Notes: a model not told the origin generated them from the sequence alone. DNA of 64,000 nucleotides from RGIG3002 sp045546775 (GCA_045546775.1 JAZQDM010000100.1:1-64000), one strand, 5' to 3'; shown: positions 34,356 through 44,408, numbered from the stretch's first letter. Numbers and translations are program-made.

Positions 34356-34859
34356 CTACTCTTCGTCTTCCAACTCCTCAAAATCTTCTTCGGTAAGTTC
34401 CGAATTGTTTACTAACGGTCCTTCTACTTTTTCCACATAAAGGTGTCCGTCCAAATGATCCAATTCATGACAGATTGCTCTTGCAAGAAGCTCTGTTCCT
34501 TCAATTTCAAATTCTTCCATATTTTCATCAAGCGCCACCGCTTTGACATAGTTAGGGCGTGTCACTTTTCCGCTCTTTCCCGGAACAGAAAGGCAGCCTT
34601 CATAACCGGTCTGTTCTCCGTCAGATTCAATAATTCTTGGATTAATCATGACAATCGGGTCCTCACCGGTTACATCAATCACCACAATTCTTTTTAAGAT
34701 GCCGACTTGCGGTGCTGCCAAGCCAACGCCGCTTTCTTCGTACATCGTATCCAACATATCCTCAATAAGTTCCTGTACTCTCGGTGTCATTTCTTTTACT
34801 TCTTTGCACTTCTTTCCTAACACCTCATCGCCGATTTCTCTAATATTTCTGATTGCCAT
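34356..34859 (-). CDS. def: Peptide deformylase
   Basis: A 167-residue metalloenzyme that removes N-formyl groups from nascent chains. The three motifs are GVGLAAPQVG, EGCLSVPG (metal cysteine) and HELDH (two metal histidines and the catalytic Glu). An acidic tail (EEDFEELEDEE) is added at the C-terminus. GGAGG precedes the ATG. It lies directly after priA. Confidence 0.97.
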   Translation of the reverse strand: MAIRNIREIGDEVLGKKCKEVKEMTPRVQELIEDMLDTMYEESGVGLAAPQVGILKRIVVIDVTGEDPIVMINPRIIESDGEQTGYEGCLSVPGKSGKVTRPNYVKAVALDENMEEFEIEGTELLARAICHELDHLDGHLYVEKVEGPLVNNSELTEEDFEELEDEE

Positions 34860-34892
34860 TTCTCATTCCTCCAAAATTGTATTTTTCTAATT

Positions 34893-37121
34893 CTAAAATG
34901 CATTCATTGGGTCAAAATCAAATTGCACCATTTCATTTTTCAACTGCATTTGATTGATGTTTTGTTCCAATTCATCTTTGATTGCCGTTAATATATCATA
35001 TTGTGGGCTTTTTACATAAAAGACAAACCGGTAAATATCATTTATTTTACCAATGCCCGCTTTTGCCGGCCCGATTACACAAGCCAACCGCTCTTGCTTC
35101 TTTGCACATGTTGCAAGATGCTCACACAAAGCTTCGCCTTTTTCTTCTTCCTTTGCCATCACCTGCACTGCCATCATATGGGCTACCGGCGGATAGGAAA
35201 GCAAATCCCGATACCCAATCTCTGCCTCATAAAAAGCTTCGTAATCCTGCTGTGCCGCGTGCACAACACTATAATGTTCCGGCTGGTATGTCTGTATCAC
35301 AACTTCCCCTGCTTTTTGTCCGCGCCCGGCTCTTCCGGCTGCCTGCGTCAAAAGCTGAAAGGTTCTCTCACCGGCTCGATAGTCATTGGCAGAAAGTGAC
35401 AAATCCGCGGCCAAAATTCCAACCAGTGTTACATCCGGAAAATCATGTCCTTTCACAATCATTTGCGTTCCTACCAAAATATCGGCTTCTTTATTTGCAA
35501 AAGCAGACAAAATCTGCTCGTAGCTTTCCTTTTTTCTCGTTGTATCTGCATCCATGCGAAGCACTCTTGCTCCCGGAAACTCTTTGTGTACTTGTTCTTC
35601 CACCTGCTGCGTTCCGGCTTTAAAACCTAAAACGTATTTTGACCCGCAAGACGGGCATTTTGTTACCGCCGGTGTTTCATATCCGCAATAATGGCAAACC
35701 AACTTGCCGCCACGATGCTCTGACAACGAAACGTCACAATGCGGGCACTTCATGACAAGCCCGCAGGAACGGCAAGATACAAATCCGGCATAGCCTCTGC
35801 GGTTTAAAAACAACATAATTTGTTCCTTTGCCGCCAAACGTTCCGCAAGCAACTGCTTCAATTTTTCACTAAAAATAGAACGGTTTCCGTTTTTTAATTC
35901 TTCCCGCAAGTCAACCGTATGCACATTCGGGAGTGTACCACCTGTCAACCGCTCTTTCAACGTAAACAGCCGGTATTCTCCCGTAGTTGCCCGGTAATAT
36001 GCTTCCAACGAAGGGGTGGCCGAACCGAGCACAACACACGCCCCATGCATTCTTGCTATTTCTACTGCCGTTTCCCTTGCGTGGTACTTTGGCATGGTCT
36101 CACTTTTATAACTGGTTTCATGTTCCTCGTCTATCACAATCATGCCCAGCTCTTGAAAGGGCGTAAACAGTGCAGAGCGGGGCCCGATAATAACATCAAT
36201 CTCCCCTTTTTTTGCTCTCTCAAACTGGTCATATTTTTCCCCGCTTGAAAGAGTGGAATTCATGACAGAAACACGGTCTCCGAAGCGTGTATAAAAACGC
36301 ATCAGCGTCTGATACGTAAGGGCAATTTCCGGAATCAGGACAATGGAGGCCTTTCCCCGTTTTATCATCCCTTCAATCAGTTCCATATACACTTCCGTTT
36401 TTCCGCTGCCGGTAATTCCGTGAACCAAATATGTTTTTGGTGTTTTCCCATCAAACTCTGCAAGAACCGTATCCACAATCTCCTGCTGTTTTTCGCTCAG
36501 TTGTTTCCGGTCTGTTTTCGCTTGCATATGTTTGACCGGATTGCGGTATACGTTTTCTGTTACTATTTCAATAATTCCTTGTTTTTCCAAACTTTTTAAC
36601 GTGGAAGAAGCAACGTTTAACTTTCCCGTCACGAGTTCATACGGCAAGCTCTCTGCACCAACGAGTTCCTCTAATATACGCATTTTTGCAGTTTGTTTTT
36701 TTCGGGCAGCTTCTGCAAAATATTGTTGCGTCTCCACAGAGTCCACCAATCGCTTGATTGTTTTTTTCTCCAGGCTGCGGATTTCTTTTTTTACCGGCAA
36801 CACCGTTTTGAGTGCCTGAATCATAGTCGAGCCATATGTCGTTTTCATCCACCAGGCAAGCTTAATCGCATTGGTCTGTACGGAAACACTTCCCTCTTCC
36901 CGCGCCAAAATTTCTTTCAATTTATCCACTGCATATTCCGCAGTATCCGTTATTTCAATCACATAACCTTTTCTCGGTTTATTCCCGGCTCCAAAAGGTA
37001 CCTGTACACAATCGCCTACAGCAAGTGTCTCTTTTAAACTTTCCGGTATTTTATATTGAAACGGCCGATCCACTTTTTCATGGGAAATATCAACTATAAT
37101 ATTTGCATAGTTACCCTTCAA
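34893..37121 (-). CDS. priA: Primosomal helicase PriA
   Basis: A 742-residue superfamily 2 helicase that restarts stalled replication forks. After the 3-prime binding domain come GITGSGKTEVY (Walker A), DEEH (Walker B) and the eight-cysteine zinc region starting CRSCGLVMKCPHC, then the helicase C motifs ending QAAGRAGRG. I place the start at a TTG (37121), eight bases past AGAGGAAG, giving MKGNYANIIVDIS; this overlaps the murE end by 11 bases. An ATG at 37172 would add 17 residues but has no ribosome binding site. Confidence 0.93.
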   Translation of the reverse strand: MKGNYANIIVDISHEKVDRPFQYKIPESLKETLAVGDCVQVPFGAGNKPRKGYVIEITDTAEYAVDKLKEILAREEGSVSVQTNAIKLAWWMKTTYGSTMIQALKTVLPVKKEIRSLEKKTIKRLVDSVETQQYFAEAARKKQTAKMRILEELVGAESLPYELVTGKLNVASSTLKSLEKQGIIEIVTENVYRNPVKHMQAKTDRKQLSEKQQEIVDTVLAEFDGKTPKTYLVHGITGSGKTEVYMELIEGMIKRGKASIVLIPEIALTYQTLMRFYTRFGDRVSVMNSTLSSGEKYDQFERAKKGEIDVIIGPRSALFTPFQELGMIVIDEEHETSYKSETMPKYHARETAVEIARMHGACVVLGSATPSLEAYYRATTGEYRLFTLKERLTGGTLPNVHTVDLREELKNGNRSIFSEKLKQLLAERLAAKEQIMLFLNRRGYAGFVSCRSCGLVMKCPHCDVSLSEHRGGKLVCHYCGYETPAVTKCPSCGSKYVLGFKAGTQQVEEQVHKEFPGARVLRMDADTTRKKESYEQILSAFANKEADILVGTQMIVKGHDFPDVTLVGILAADLSLSANDYRAGERTFQLLTQAAGRAGRGQKAGEVVIQTYQPEHYSVVHAAQQDYEAFYEAEIGYRDLLSYPPVAHMMAVQVMAKEEEKGEALCEHLATCAKKQERLACVIGPAKAGIGKINDIYRFVFYVKSPQYDILTAIKDELEQNINQMQLKNEMVQFDFDPMNAF

Positions 37122-38592
37122 TGCCCATTCTTCCTCTTTCTTCCAAAATCTTTTGTATGAGTACCCGTTCATCCATCGGATACACAACACCGTTCACTTC
37201 CTGATAGTCTTCATGCCCTTTTCCTGCCAGCACAATAATATCTCCCGGAAGTGCCTGTTCTATCGCATAGGCAATGGCCTCTTTTCTGTCACAAATTGTA
37301 ACATATTTTCCGGCTGTCTTTGCCATGCCCGTTTTAATATCGTCTATAATGGCCTGTGGTTCTTCAAATCGCGGATTATCCGATGTGATAATAGTCAAAT
37401 CTGCCAGATTTCCGCTTACTTCTCCCATCTCATATCGCCTTAACTTTGACCGGTTTCCGCCGCATCCAAACAAACATACAAGCCTCTTTGGTTTGTATTC
37501 ACGCAACGTCTGTAACAAGCTTTTCAAGCTCATCGCATTGTGCGCATAGTCGATGATTACAGTAAAATCATCGGATACTTTCACAAGTTCTATCCGACCT
37601 CGCACTTTTGCGTTTTGAAGCGCTCTTTTCATGCCTTCTTCGGAAACACCAAAATGTGTACATACCGACATCGCGGCAAGAGCATTGTAAACACTAAACC
37701 GTCCCGGTGTGGGAATTTCCACCAAAAAATTCCGCTTCCCGGACACTTGAAAACGCACGCCGATTGTTCCTTCTTCCCGCACAAGCGTCAAATTGTCTGC
37801 ACGCAGATCCGCCTTCGTTTGCAAAGCATATGTTTCCACCCTGCACGTGTGCCCCTTCGTTACTTCATCACAATATTTATCATCTGCATTGACAATTCCC
37901 ACTTTGCATTGTTGAAACAGCATTGCTTTGCACTGCATATATTCTTCAAAACTGTCATGTTCATGGGGTCCGATGTGATCCGGGCTCAAATTAGTAAAAA
38001 TACCAATATCAAACACAACACCCTGTGTCCGATGCAGTTTCAAGCCTTGGGAAGAAACTTCCATCACAACCGCGTCCATTCCTGCATCAACCATTTCTTT
38101 AAAATATTGCTGCAACACATACGACTCCGGCGTTGTATTTTTGGACGAAATACGCTTTTGCCCGATTAACACTTCAATGGTACCGATTAGTCCGACTTTA
38201 AATCCGGCTTGTTCCAAAATGGACTTTATCATAAAAGTGGTTGTCGTTTTTCCTTTTGTCCCTGTCACACCTATGATTTTTAATTTTTCTGCGGGATACC
38301 CAAAATAAGCTGCACTTATCCATGCCAACGCATATCGTGTATCCTCAACAAGAATCACGGTAACATGTGCCGGAACCTTTACTTCTTTTGATACAACAAG
38401 TACTTTGGCGCCTTTTTCCACGGCTTCATTTGCAAACGAATGTCCATCGTATTTTGCACCAATCATACAAACAAAAAGACTGTCTTTTGTAATTTGTCTG
38501 GAATCGTATACTACATCCTTTATTGCTATATTTGTATTTCCTTGTATACAAGTATAGGGAATCTTCTGTAACAGTTCCGTCAAGGGAAACAT
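37111..38592 (-). CDS. murE: UDP-MurNAc-tripeptide synthetase, meso-DAP type
   Basis: A 493-residue Mur ligase that adds the third stem-peptide residue. P-loop GVTGTKGKTTTT and SSQGLKLHR are present. The DNPRFEEP motif near residue 407 has the Asn-Pro-Arg reading associated with meso-diaminopimelate specificity, which indicates an A1-gamma type wall. AAAGGAG precedes the ATG. Instead of lying in the dcw cluster it heads a priA-def-fmt block, with a gene-free interval of 328 bases upstream. Confidence 0.95.
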   Translation of the reverse strand: MFPLTELLQKIPYTCIQGNTNIAIKDVVYDSRQITKDSLFVCMIGAKYDGHSFANEAVEKGAKVLVVSKEVKVPAHVTVILVEDTRYALAWISAAYFGYPAEKLKIIGVTGTKGKTTTTFMIKSILEQAGFKVGLIGTIEVLIGQKRISSKNTTPESYVLQQYFKEMVDAGMDAVVMEVSSQGLKLHRTQGVVFDIGIFTNLSPDHIGPHEHDSFEEYMQCKAMLFQQCKVGIVNADDKYCDEVTKGHTCRVETYALQTKADLRADNLTLVREEGTIGVRFQVSGKRNFLVEIPTPGRFSVYNALAAMSVCTHFGVSEEGMKRALQNAKVRGRIELVKVSDDFTVIIDYAHNAMSLKSLLQTLREYKPKRLVCLFGCGGNRSKLRRYEMGEVSGNLADLTIITSDNPRFEEPQAIIDDIKTGMAKTAGKYVTICDRKEAIAYAIEQALPGDIIVLAGKGHEDYQEVNGVVYPMDERVLIQKILEERGRMGIEG

Positions 38593-38816
38593 TTACATCG
38601 CTCCTTTCAAAGACAGTTCATACATTTGCACTATGTATGTACCTATTCATCCATTTCTTTAACATACCATAAAAACGGCTTATTTTCAACTGCACGCAAC
38701 CGTTTATCCCCGTACAAACAGACCATTTTTATTCTACTATTGTATGTTTCCCTGATTTTAGAAAGACTTCATATTTGCAATCATTCTTTATAAATTTCTA
38801 ACACTTTGAACACATT

Positions 38817-38845
38817 TTGAACACATTTTCCGCTTATAGTATGAA
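38817..38845 (+). promoter_or_regulatory. Possible promoter for a plus-strand small RNA
   Basis: Plus strand TTGAAC and TATGAA hexamers are separated by 17 bases. An additional TATAGT overlaps the spacer end. The only structure downstream is the short C-rich region ending in a terminator hairpin at 38888, since the next gene is convergent. Confidence 0.35.
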
Positions 38846-38850
38846 TAGAT

Positions 38851-38922
38851 AGTTGATTGAACTCACTATCTCCCCCCTCATAAGAAGCAGAACCCCCGGT
38901 CTCCCACCGGGGGTTCTTGTCT
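38851..38922 (+). ncRNA. Candidate C-rich small RNA
   Basis: A transcript from the promoter at 38817-38845 would be about 70 bases long. It would start with a hairpin (AGTTGA pairing with TCACT, extended by GAT/ATC if the start is slightly earlier). A single-stranded CTCCCCCCTC follows, which is complementary to Shine-Dalgarno sequences, and then an 11-pair terminator whose loop TCTCCCA is also anti-Shine-Dalgarno. C-rich unpaired loops are typical of Firmicutes regulatory sRNAs. The rest of the 328-base gap (38593-38850) holds only AT-rich sequence in front of murE. Existence is inferred, not shown. Confidence 0.35.
38888..38917. terminator. Strong hairpin terminator between recJ and the candidate sRNA
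   Basis: AGAACCCCCGG / CCGGGGGTTCT, 11 perfect pairs with a seven-base loop, lies three bases after the recJ stop on the minus strand. The T-rich side (TTCTTGTCTATTT) lies on the plus strand, so it fits a plus-strand transcript at least as well as recJ. Confidence 0.75.
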
Positions 38923-40642
38923 ATTTATAATTCTGTAGTACCAACTGTATACTCTTTCTTCCCATATATTCGTTGAAAGACGGATAATATGTAACAGCGA
39001 TACTTTCCTTTTGTTTGTAAAACTCACTGAACTTGGCCACATCGCCAAAGTACATCATCTCATATACGGCCCCGTAGCCATCTCTGATTTTGTATTTGCC
39101 TACATTTTTGTTTTTTCCCAAAAGCAGTTCACTCAAAATCACTACATCTTTTTGCGCAAACACCGGCTTGCTGTTTGCCATTCCAAACGGCTCCAGCTTT
39201 TCCAATTCCTCCACAAACTCCTCTGTCACATAAGAAAACGGCAACGCTATATCAATGTGTACTTTTTCTTCAAAATCTTCCTCTGAAAGTGTACACGATG
39301 CATTCAGTTTTTCACGCAACATATCGATATCTTCTTCCCGCATGGAAAGACCTGCTGCCATTTTATGACCGCCGAATTTTGTAAACATATCTTTGCACCG
39401 GCTTAGTGCCTCATACATATGATATGCTTCAATGGAACGTCCCGAACCTTTTACTTCCTCATCACCTCGCGTAAGAACCAACACCGGTTTTCCGTATTTT
39501 TCCCGCACACGTCCGGCAATAATACCGGCCAAACTCTCATGACAATCCGGCAAAAATATGACAAGTACTTTATCTTTTTTTAAATCCGTTGACTCGACAA
39601 GTTCAAACGCCTGTTCCACACCGGTCATAGTAAGCTCTTTTCGGGCATCGTTAAGTTCTTTTAAATCGTTGGCAGCTTTGATTGCCTCTGTCTCATCGTT
39701 CTCCAGCAATAACGCAAGGGCACGCGAAGCAGTATCCAACCGACCGGTGGCATTTAAACACGGTCCGAGTACAAAACCAATATGATAGGGGGATAATTTC
39801 TTGCCTTGCAATCCGGTTGCAAGCAACAATGCGCGAAGTCCCACATTTTGTGTTCGCTCCATGCTTCTTAATCCTTCCCGAACCAAAATACGGTTTTCAT
39901 CCTGCAGCTCCATCACATCACCAATTGTGGCAAATGCTGCAAACTGTATTGCCTCTTCCAACACTCCGGCAAAATCTTCTGTTTTCCCGCAATGTTCTGC
40001 CAAGGCTTCCACCACTTTATAGGCAACGACAGCACCGCATATTCCTTTAAAAGGATAGGTACAGTCTTCCTGCTTTGGATTGACGATTGCCTCTGCCGGC
40101 GGCAAAACATAAGATTTTTCTTCGCCTTCTTCCACAAACGGAACTTCATGATGGTCTGTCACAATAGTCCGAAGTCCCAATTGATTTCCATAAGCAATTT
40201 GCTCCGCCGCTGCAATCCCGTTGTCACATGTCACAATCAATTGTACACCGGACGACGCCGCTTCTTCCATCATGGAATCATTCAGTCCATAGCCATCTTT
40301 CACTCTATGCGGAATCGCTACATCCACATTTCCGCCCAACGCTCTTATTCCACACAGTAAAATAAAGGAAGAACATATACCATCAATGTCATAATCTCCG
40401 ATTATCCTTATTTTTGTCCCATCCGCAATAGCCTCACGCAATAGCTCTACTGCCTTTTCCATGTCCTTTAATAAAAATGGATTATACAAATCACTGCGTG
40501 TTCCGTTCAGATATTTCTCAATCGCTTCCTCATCAACGATATCCCTGTTGCGGATTAACCGTGCCAAATAAGGACTAATATGAAATTTTTTTGCAATCGC
40601 CTCAAAATCAGCTTTCTTTGCTGTAACAAACCACTGTGCCAT
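38921..40642 (-). CDS. recJ: Single-stranded-DNA exonuclease RecJ
   Basis: A 573-residue DHH-family 5-prime to 3-prime exonuclease used in recombination and mismatch repair. IIGDYDIDG (motif I), IVTDHHE (DHH), and the DHHA1 part with SGRSIEAYHMY and GGHKMAAG are present, followed by an OB domain. It begins two bases after the secDF stop codon; the weak AGAAG lies inside the last secDF codons. An upstream in-frame ATG would extend into secDF without a ribosome binding site. Confidence 0.93.
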   Translation of the reverse strand: MAQWFVTAKKADFEAIAKKFHISPYLARLIRNRDIVDEEAIEKYLNGTRSDLYNPFLLKDMEKAVELLREAIADGTKIRIIGDYDIDGICSSFILLCGIRALGGNVDVAIPHRVKDGYGLNDSMMEEAASSGVQLIVTCDNGIAAAEQIAYGNQLGLRTIVTDHHEVPFVEEGEEKSYVLPPAEAIVNPKQEDCTYPFKGICGAVVAYKVVEALAEHCGKTEDFAGVLEEAIQFAAFATIGDVMELQDENRILVREGLRSMERTQNVGLRALLLATGLQGKKLSPYHIGFVLGPCLNATGRLDTASRALALLLENDETEAIKAANDLKELNDARKELTMTGVEQAFELVESTDLKKDKVLVIFLPDCHESLAGIIAGRVREKYGKPVLVLTRGDEEVKGSGRSIEAYHMYEALSRCKDMFTKFGGHKMAAGLSMREEDIDMLREKLNASCTLSEEDFEEKVHIDIALPFSYVTEEFVEELEKLEPFGMANSKPVFAQKDVVILSELLLGKNKNVGKYKIRDGYGAVYEMMYFGDVAKFSEFYKQKESIAVTYYPSFNEYMGRKSIQLVLQNYK

Positions 40643-40644
40643 AA

Positions 40645-42930
40645 TTACGCTTCTTTTTTCTTTGCAAATTTTGTGCGGAAAACATACCACAAAGGACCTG
40701 TTACACAAACAGAAGAATACGTTCCACACACAATACCTACCATAAGCGGCAATGCAAACTCTTTAATGGAACTACCGCCCATTACCCATAGCCCCGCTAC
40801 CATAATAAATGTTGTCAAGGAAGTAAATACACTTCTGGAAAGTGTCTGTGTAATACTGCTGTTTACCACTTCTTTCAAATCCGGTTCCACATTTTTTTCG
40901 TCTTCCTTCGGTGCTAAATTCTCACGAATTCTGTCAAAAATGACAATGGTAGCATTGATGGAATAGCCGACTATTGTAAGCATACATGCGATAAATGTAC
41001 TTCCAACCGAAATTCTTGCAATTGCATAAAATGTTAAAACAACAAGTACATCATGCATAAGTGCAATCACACTGCTTGCACCGAAACGAATATCTTTAAA
41101 ACGGAACCAAATATAAATCAGCATAAATATTGCAGAAACAATTACCGCAACAAGTGACTCCGAACGCATTTCTGATGATATGGTTGCACTGATGCTTTCG
41201 CTTGTAATTGTCTCACGATTTGCTCCAAATTTTTCCACGAGAACACTTTCCAATGCATCTCTTTCTGCCGCATCTAATGTTCTTGTTTTGAATATAACTG
41301 CGTTACTGTCCTCAATTTTTTGTGTCTGCACGTTACCGTCTCCGGTAATGTCTTCGATGTACGGTACAATCTGTGCATCCAATTCCTCAATGGTCATATC
41401 CGATGCAAATTCCACATTTGTAGAAGTACCGCCTTTAAACTCAAGACTCAAATTAAGCGCATCTTTTCCGTTTGCATGGTGTATTCCCATAGCAACAAAA
41501 CCGGCTCCTGTCATAACAATAGAAAGGGCAAAAAAGATTGCTTTTTTGGAAAGGAAATTGATGCTTTTTCTCTTCTTTGCCACACCGTACCATTTCACAC
41601 TGCGACATCCTAAATTGTATAACGCATTTAACAACAATCTTGTAATAAAGAGCGCCGTAAAAAGCGATACACAAATACCAAGAGCCAACGTATATGCAAA
41701 GCCTTTCACCGTACCCGAACCGATGACACCAAGTACAGCCGCTGCAATCAATGTCGTAATATTCCCGTCAATAATAGCCGATAACGCCTTGCTGTATCCT
41801 GCTTTTAACGCTTCTTCCACCGTTGCTTCTGCTGCCAGTTCTTCTTTGATTCTTGCAAAAATAATAACATTGGCATCCACCGCCATACCGATGGACAAAA
41901 TAATTCCGGCGATACCCGGAAGTGTAAGTGTAATTCCAAATCCGTACAATAAGACAACAACAATGGCCACATAAAGTACAAGTGCAACAGACGCTACGAC
42001 ACCGGGAAGTCTGTAAACAACAATTAAGAATAAAACTACTAATAAAAGTCCTATCGCTCCTGCCTTGATACTTGTCGAAATGGCTTCCGAGCCAAGCTGT
42101 GCACCTACCACTTTGGAGTGCAGTTCTTCCAATTCCAATTTGAGCCCGCCGATACGAATGGTAGAGGCAAGCTGCGACGCCTCCTCATAAGAACGCATTC
42201 CGGTAATTTCAGCTGTTCCGCCCGTAATTGCAGCATTTACTTGAGGTGCACTGACAATTTCTCCATCGTAATAAATGGCAATGCTCTCGCCTCTTTGGTA
42301 GGCTATGCTTGTTGCATTCGCAAATTTTTGTTTTCCTTCTTCCGTCATTACCAGTTGTACAACATGCTGTTGCGCCTGATAATTATCCGTATAAGTACCG
42401 GCCTCTGCATTCGCCACATCCGTTCCTGTTAAAACAACGGAACCATCTGCCTCTATCTCCTCTATCGTTTTGGTCAACGCATAAACATACTCCGGCTCGC
42501 CGGTTTCTTCGTTCATGCCGATAGAAACTGTATAATTCAAATTCCCGAGCGAATCTGTCTGTCTGATAAAATAGAGCGAGCCCGGTTTACCCAATTCTTC
42601 CAAGATTGCAGCAGCATCCGTTACACCCGGAATTTCAATGTTAATACGGTCTTCGCCTTCCTGATACACCTGTGCTTCTGTGCTATATACATACACACGT
42701 TGAGAAAGCTTGTAAATGGTGTCACTCATGGCAGCTGCATCCGGTGTTTCTTCACCTACTACCTGATACGTAATGCTGACACCGCCTGCCAAATCCAAAC
42801 CAAGCGGAACGCTATGCGCAGAACCTGCTTTATCCTCGCCAAATCCTACTATCGCTGTATAAGAACACAACGCAAGGAAAAGTACAAAAGCAATTACTAT
42901 AACGATACTTTTTATCTTTTTGTTTCCCAT
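40645..42930 (-). CDS. secDF: Fused protein translocase SecDF
   Basis: A 761-residue membrane protein combining SecD and SecF, which use the proton gradient to help Sec-exported proteins leave the channel. Twelve membrane helices are expected. The SecD part has the DLAGGVS start, the large periplasmic head, and GIAGIILSIGMAVDANVIIFARIKEE motif pieces; the SecF part has FKGGTSTNVEF and VGYSINATIVIFDR. The fusion occurs at about residue 455. The start is at 42930 behind AGAAGGA, 17 bases after scfB. recJ follows with two bases between. Confidence 0.95.
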   Translation of the reverse strand: MGNKKIKSIVIVIAFVLFLALCSYTAIVGFGEDKAGSAHSVPLGLDLAGGVSITYQVVGEETPDAAAMSDTIYKLSQRVYVYSTEAQVYQEGEDRINIEIPGVTDAAAILEELGKPGSLYFIRQTDSLGNLNYTVSIGMNEETGEPEYVYALTKTIEEIEADGSVVLTGTDVANAEAGTYTDNYQAQQHVVQLVMTEEGKQKFANATSIAYQRGESIAIYYDGEIVSAPQVNAAITGGTAEITGMRSYEEASQLASTIRIGGLKLELEELHSKVVGAQLGSEAISTSIKAGAIGLLLVVLFLIVVYRLPGVVASVALVLYVAIVVVLLYGFGITLTLPGIAGIILSIGMAVDANVIIFARIKEELAAEATVEEALKAGYSKALSAIIDGNITTLIAAAVLGVIGSGTVKGFAYTLALGICVSLFTALFITRLLLNALYNLGCRSVKWYGVAKKRKSINFLSKKAIFFALSIVMTGAGFVAMGIHHANGKDALNLSLEFKGGTSTNVEFASDMTIEELDAQIVPYIEDITGDGNVQTQKIEDSNAVIFKTRTLDAAERDALESVLVEKFGANRETITSESISATISSEMRSESLVAVIVSAIFMLIYIWFRFKDIRFGASSVIALMHDVLVVLTFYAIARISVGSTFIACMLTIVGYSINATIVIFDRIRENLAPKEDEKNVEPDLKEVVNSSITQTLSRSVFTSLTTFIMVAGLWVMGGSSIKEFALPLMVGIVCGTYSSVCVTGPLWYVFRTKFAKKKEA

Positions 42931-42947
42931 TTTCCTTCTCCCATTTT

Positions 42948-44336
42948 CTACTCTTCCGCTGCCATTGCTGCTTTTAACATAATTGCGCATTCTACACGCT
43001 TACGTTGCAGCTCACAACCAACCTCATAGACATCGTTAATACTTCCCGTAAAATTGTAAGAATTGGCAGCACATCCACCACTGCAATAAAACTTCGCAAA
43101 ACATTTTTTGCATTTGTCTTTTGCATAAACATTGCAGCTTTTGAATTCATTACAAATGTCCTGTTTCACAATGCCTTCATCCACATTGCCAAGCAAAAAC
43201 TCTTCCTGCCCTACAAACTGATGACATGGGTAAAAATCTCCCCACGGTGTAACCGCCAAATACTCTGTGCCCGAGCCACATCCGGAAAGACGTTTTGCCA
43301 CACACGGACCACCTTCCAAATCAATCATAAAGTGGAAGAAATTAAACGGTTTCCCTTCTTTTTTACGTTTGATCATTTCCACAGCAAGTTTATCGTATTC
43401 CTCCAGTAACGTCGGAATATCTTCCTTCGTAAATGCATAGTGTTCCTCCGGTTTTGCAACAACCGGTTCCACTGAAATCTGTTCAAATCCCAAATCTGCA
43501 AGATGAAGTACATCGCTTGCAAAATCCAAATTATGATGTGTGAACGTACCACGCACATAATAGTTCATCTGGTCGCGGCTTTCTGCCACTTTCTGGAATT
43601 TTGGAACAATCATGTCATAACTTCCCTGTCCGCCACGGAAAGGACGCATTTTGTCATGTACTTCCTTACGACCGTCAATACTTAACACAATATTGCTCAT
43701 CTCTTTATTGGCAAATTCCAAAATATCATCATTTAACAACACACCGTTTGTTGTTAAAGTAAAACGGAATTTTTTGTTATTCGGCTCTTCCAAGCTTCTG
43801 CCGTATGCAACCAAGTCTTTTACAACCTGCCAGTTCATCAGCGGCTCACCGCCAAAGAAATCCACTTCCAAATTGACACGGTTTCCGGAGTTTGCCACAA
43901 GGAAATCCAATGCCTTTTTCCCCACTTCATAGCTCATAAGTGCTCTTCTACCGTGATATTCGCCTTCTTCTGCGAAACAATACTGACAAGCAAGGTTACA
44001 GTCATGGGCAATATGCAGACAAAGTGCTTTTACGACTGTCTGTCTGTTTTTAAAATCAAATATGTAATTTTCATAAACATCTTCTGTAAAAAGCTGTCCT
44101 GCTTTTTCCAGCTCCATCACTTCTTCCACCGCTTCCTCAATCTCTGACGGAGCATATTTCAGTCCTGCACAATTGAGTACTGCCGCTTTTATCAAATCCA
44201 AATCTTTAATGCCTTCGTTTACAAGCGGTTCTATCATGGAAATCATATCGTATACCAAATCATCCACAACATGCACGGCACCGCTGTTTACGTCGATTAC
44301 AATATTGTATCCGTTGTTTTTATACTGATGTATCAC
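42948..44336 (-). CDS. scfB: SCIFF peptide radical SAM maturase
   Basis: A 462-residue radical SAM enzyme that installs thioether cross-links in the SCIFF peptide. An N-terminal RiPP recognition-like region (1-95) precedes the radical SAM motif CNLACQYCF near residue 117. The C-terminal SPASM region is rich in cysteines (CGSGTEYLAV, CHQFV, CKKCFAKFYCSGGCAAN) for two extra iron-sulfur clusters. The start is GTG, after AAAGGA. It follows scfA with a 12-pair hairpin between the two. Confidence 0.96.
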   Translation of the reverse strand: MIHQYKNNGYNIVIDVNSGAVHVVDDLVYDMISMIEPLVNEGIKDLDLIKAAVLNCAGLKYAPSEIEEAVEEVMELEKAGQLFTEDVYENYIFDFKNRQTVVKALCLHIAHDCNLACQYCFAEEGEYHGRRALMSYEVGKKALDFLVANSGNRVNLEVDFFGGEPLMNWQVVKDLVAYGRSLEEPNNKKFRFTLTTNGVLLNDDILEFANKEMSNIVLSIDGRKEVHDKMRPFRGGQGSYDMIVPKFQKVAESRDQMNYYVRGTFTHHNLDFASDVLHLADLGFEQISVEPVVAKPEEHYAFTKEDIPTLLEEYDKLAVEMIKRKKEGKPFNFFHFMIDLEGGPCVAKRLSGCGSGTEYLAVTPWGDFYPCHQFVGQEEFLLGNVDEGIVKQDICNEFKSCNVYAKDKCKKCFAKFYCSGGCAANSYNFTGSINDVYEVGCELQRKRVECAIMLKAAMAAEE

Positions 44337-44381
44337 TGTTCTTATTATCCTTTCACTACGTTATTTTCTTAATACCGTAAA

Positions 44382-44408
44382 TAAGCAGCGATTAGAAATC
44401 GCTGCTTA
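44382..44408 (-). terminator. Intergenic hairpin between scfA and scfB (attenuator-like)
   Basis: TAAGCAGCGATT / AATCGCTGCTTA gives 12 perfect pairs with a three-base loop. No long T-run follows on the minus strand, so it is more likely a partial terminator or an mRNA 3-prime stabiliser than a full stop. It would leave more mRNA for the peptide than for its maturase. Confidence 0.65.

Noticed and set aside
37122..37190. Longer priA start inside murE
   Set aside because: The upstream Met codons lack a Shine-Dalgarno sequence, and the extra residues read as an out-of-frame piece of murE. The TTG at 37121 has AGAGGAAG in front.
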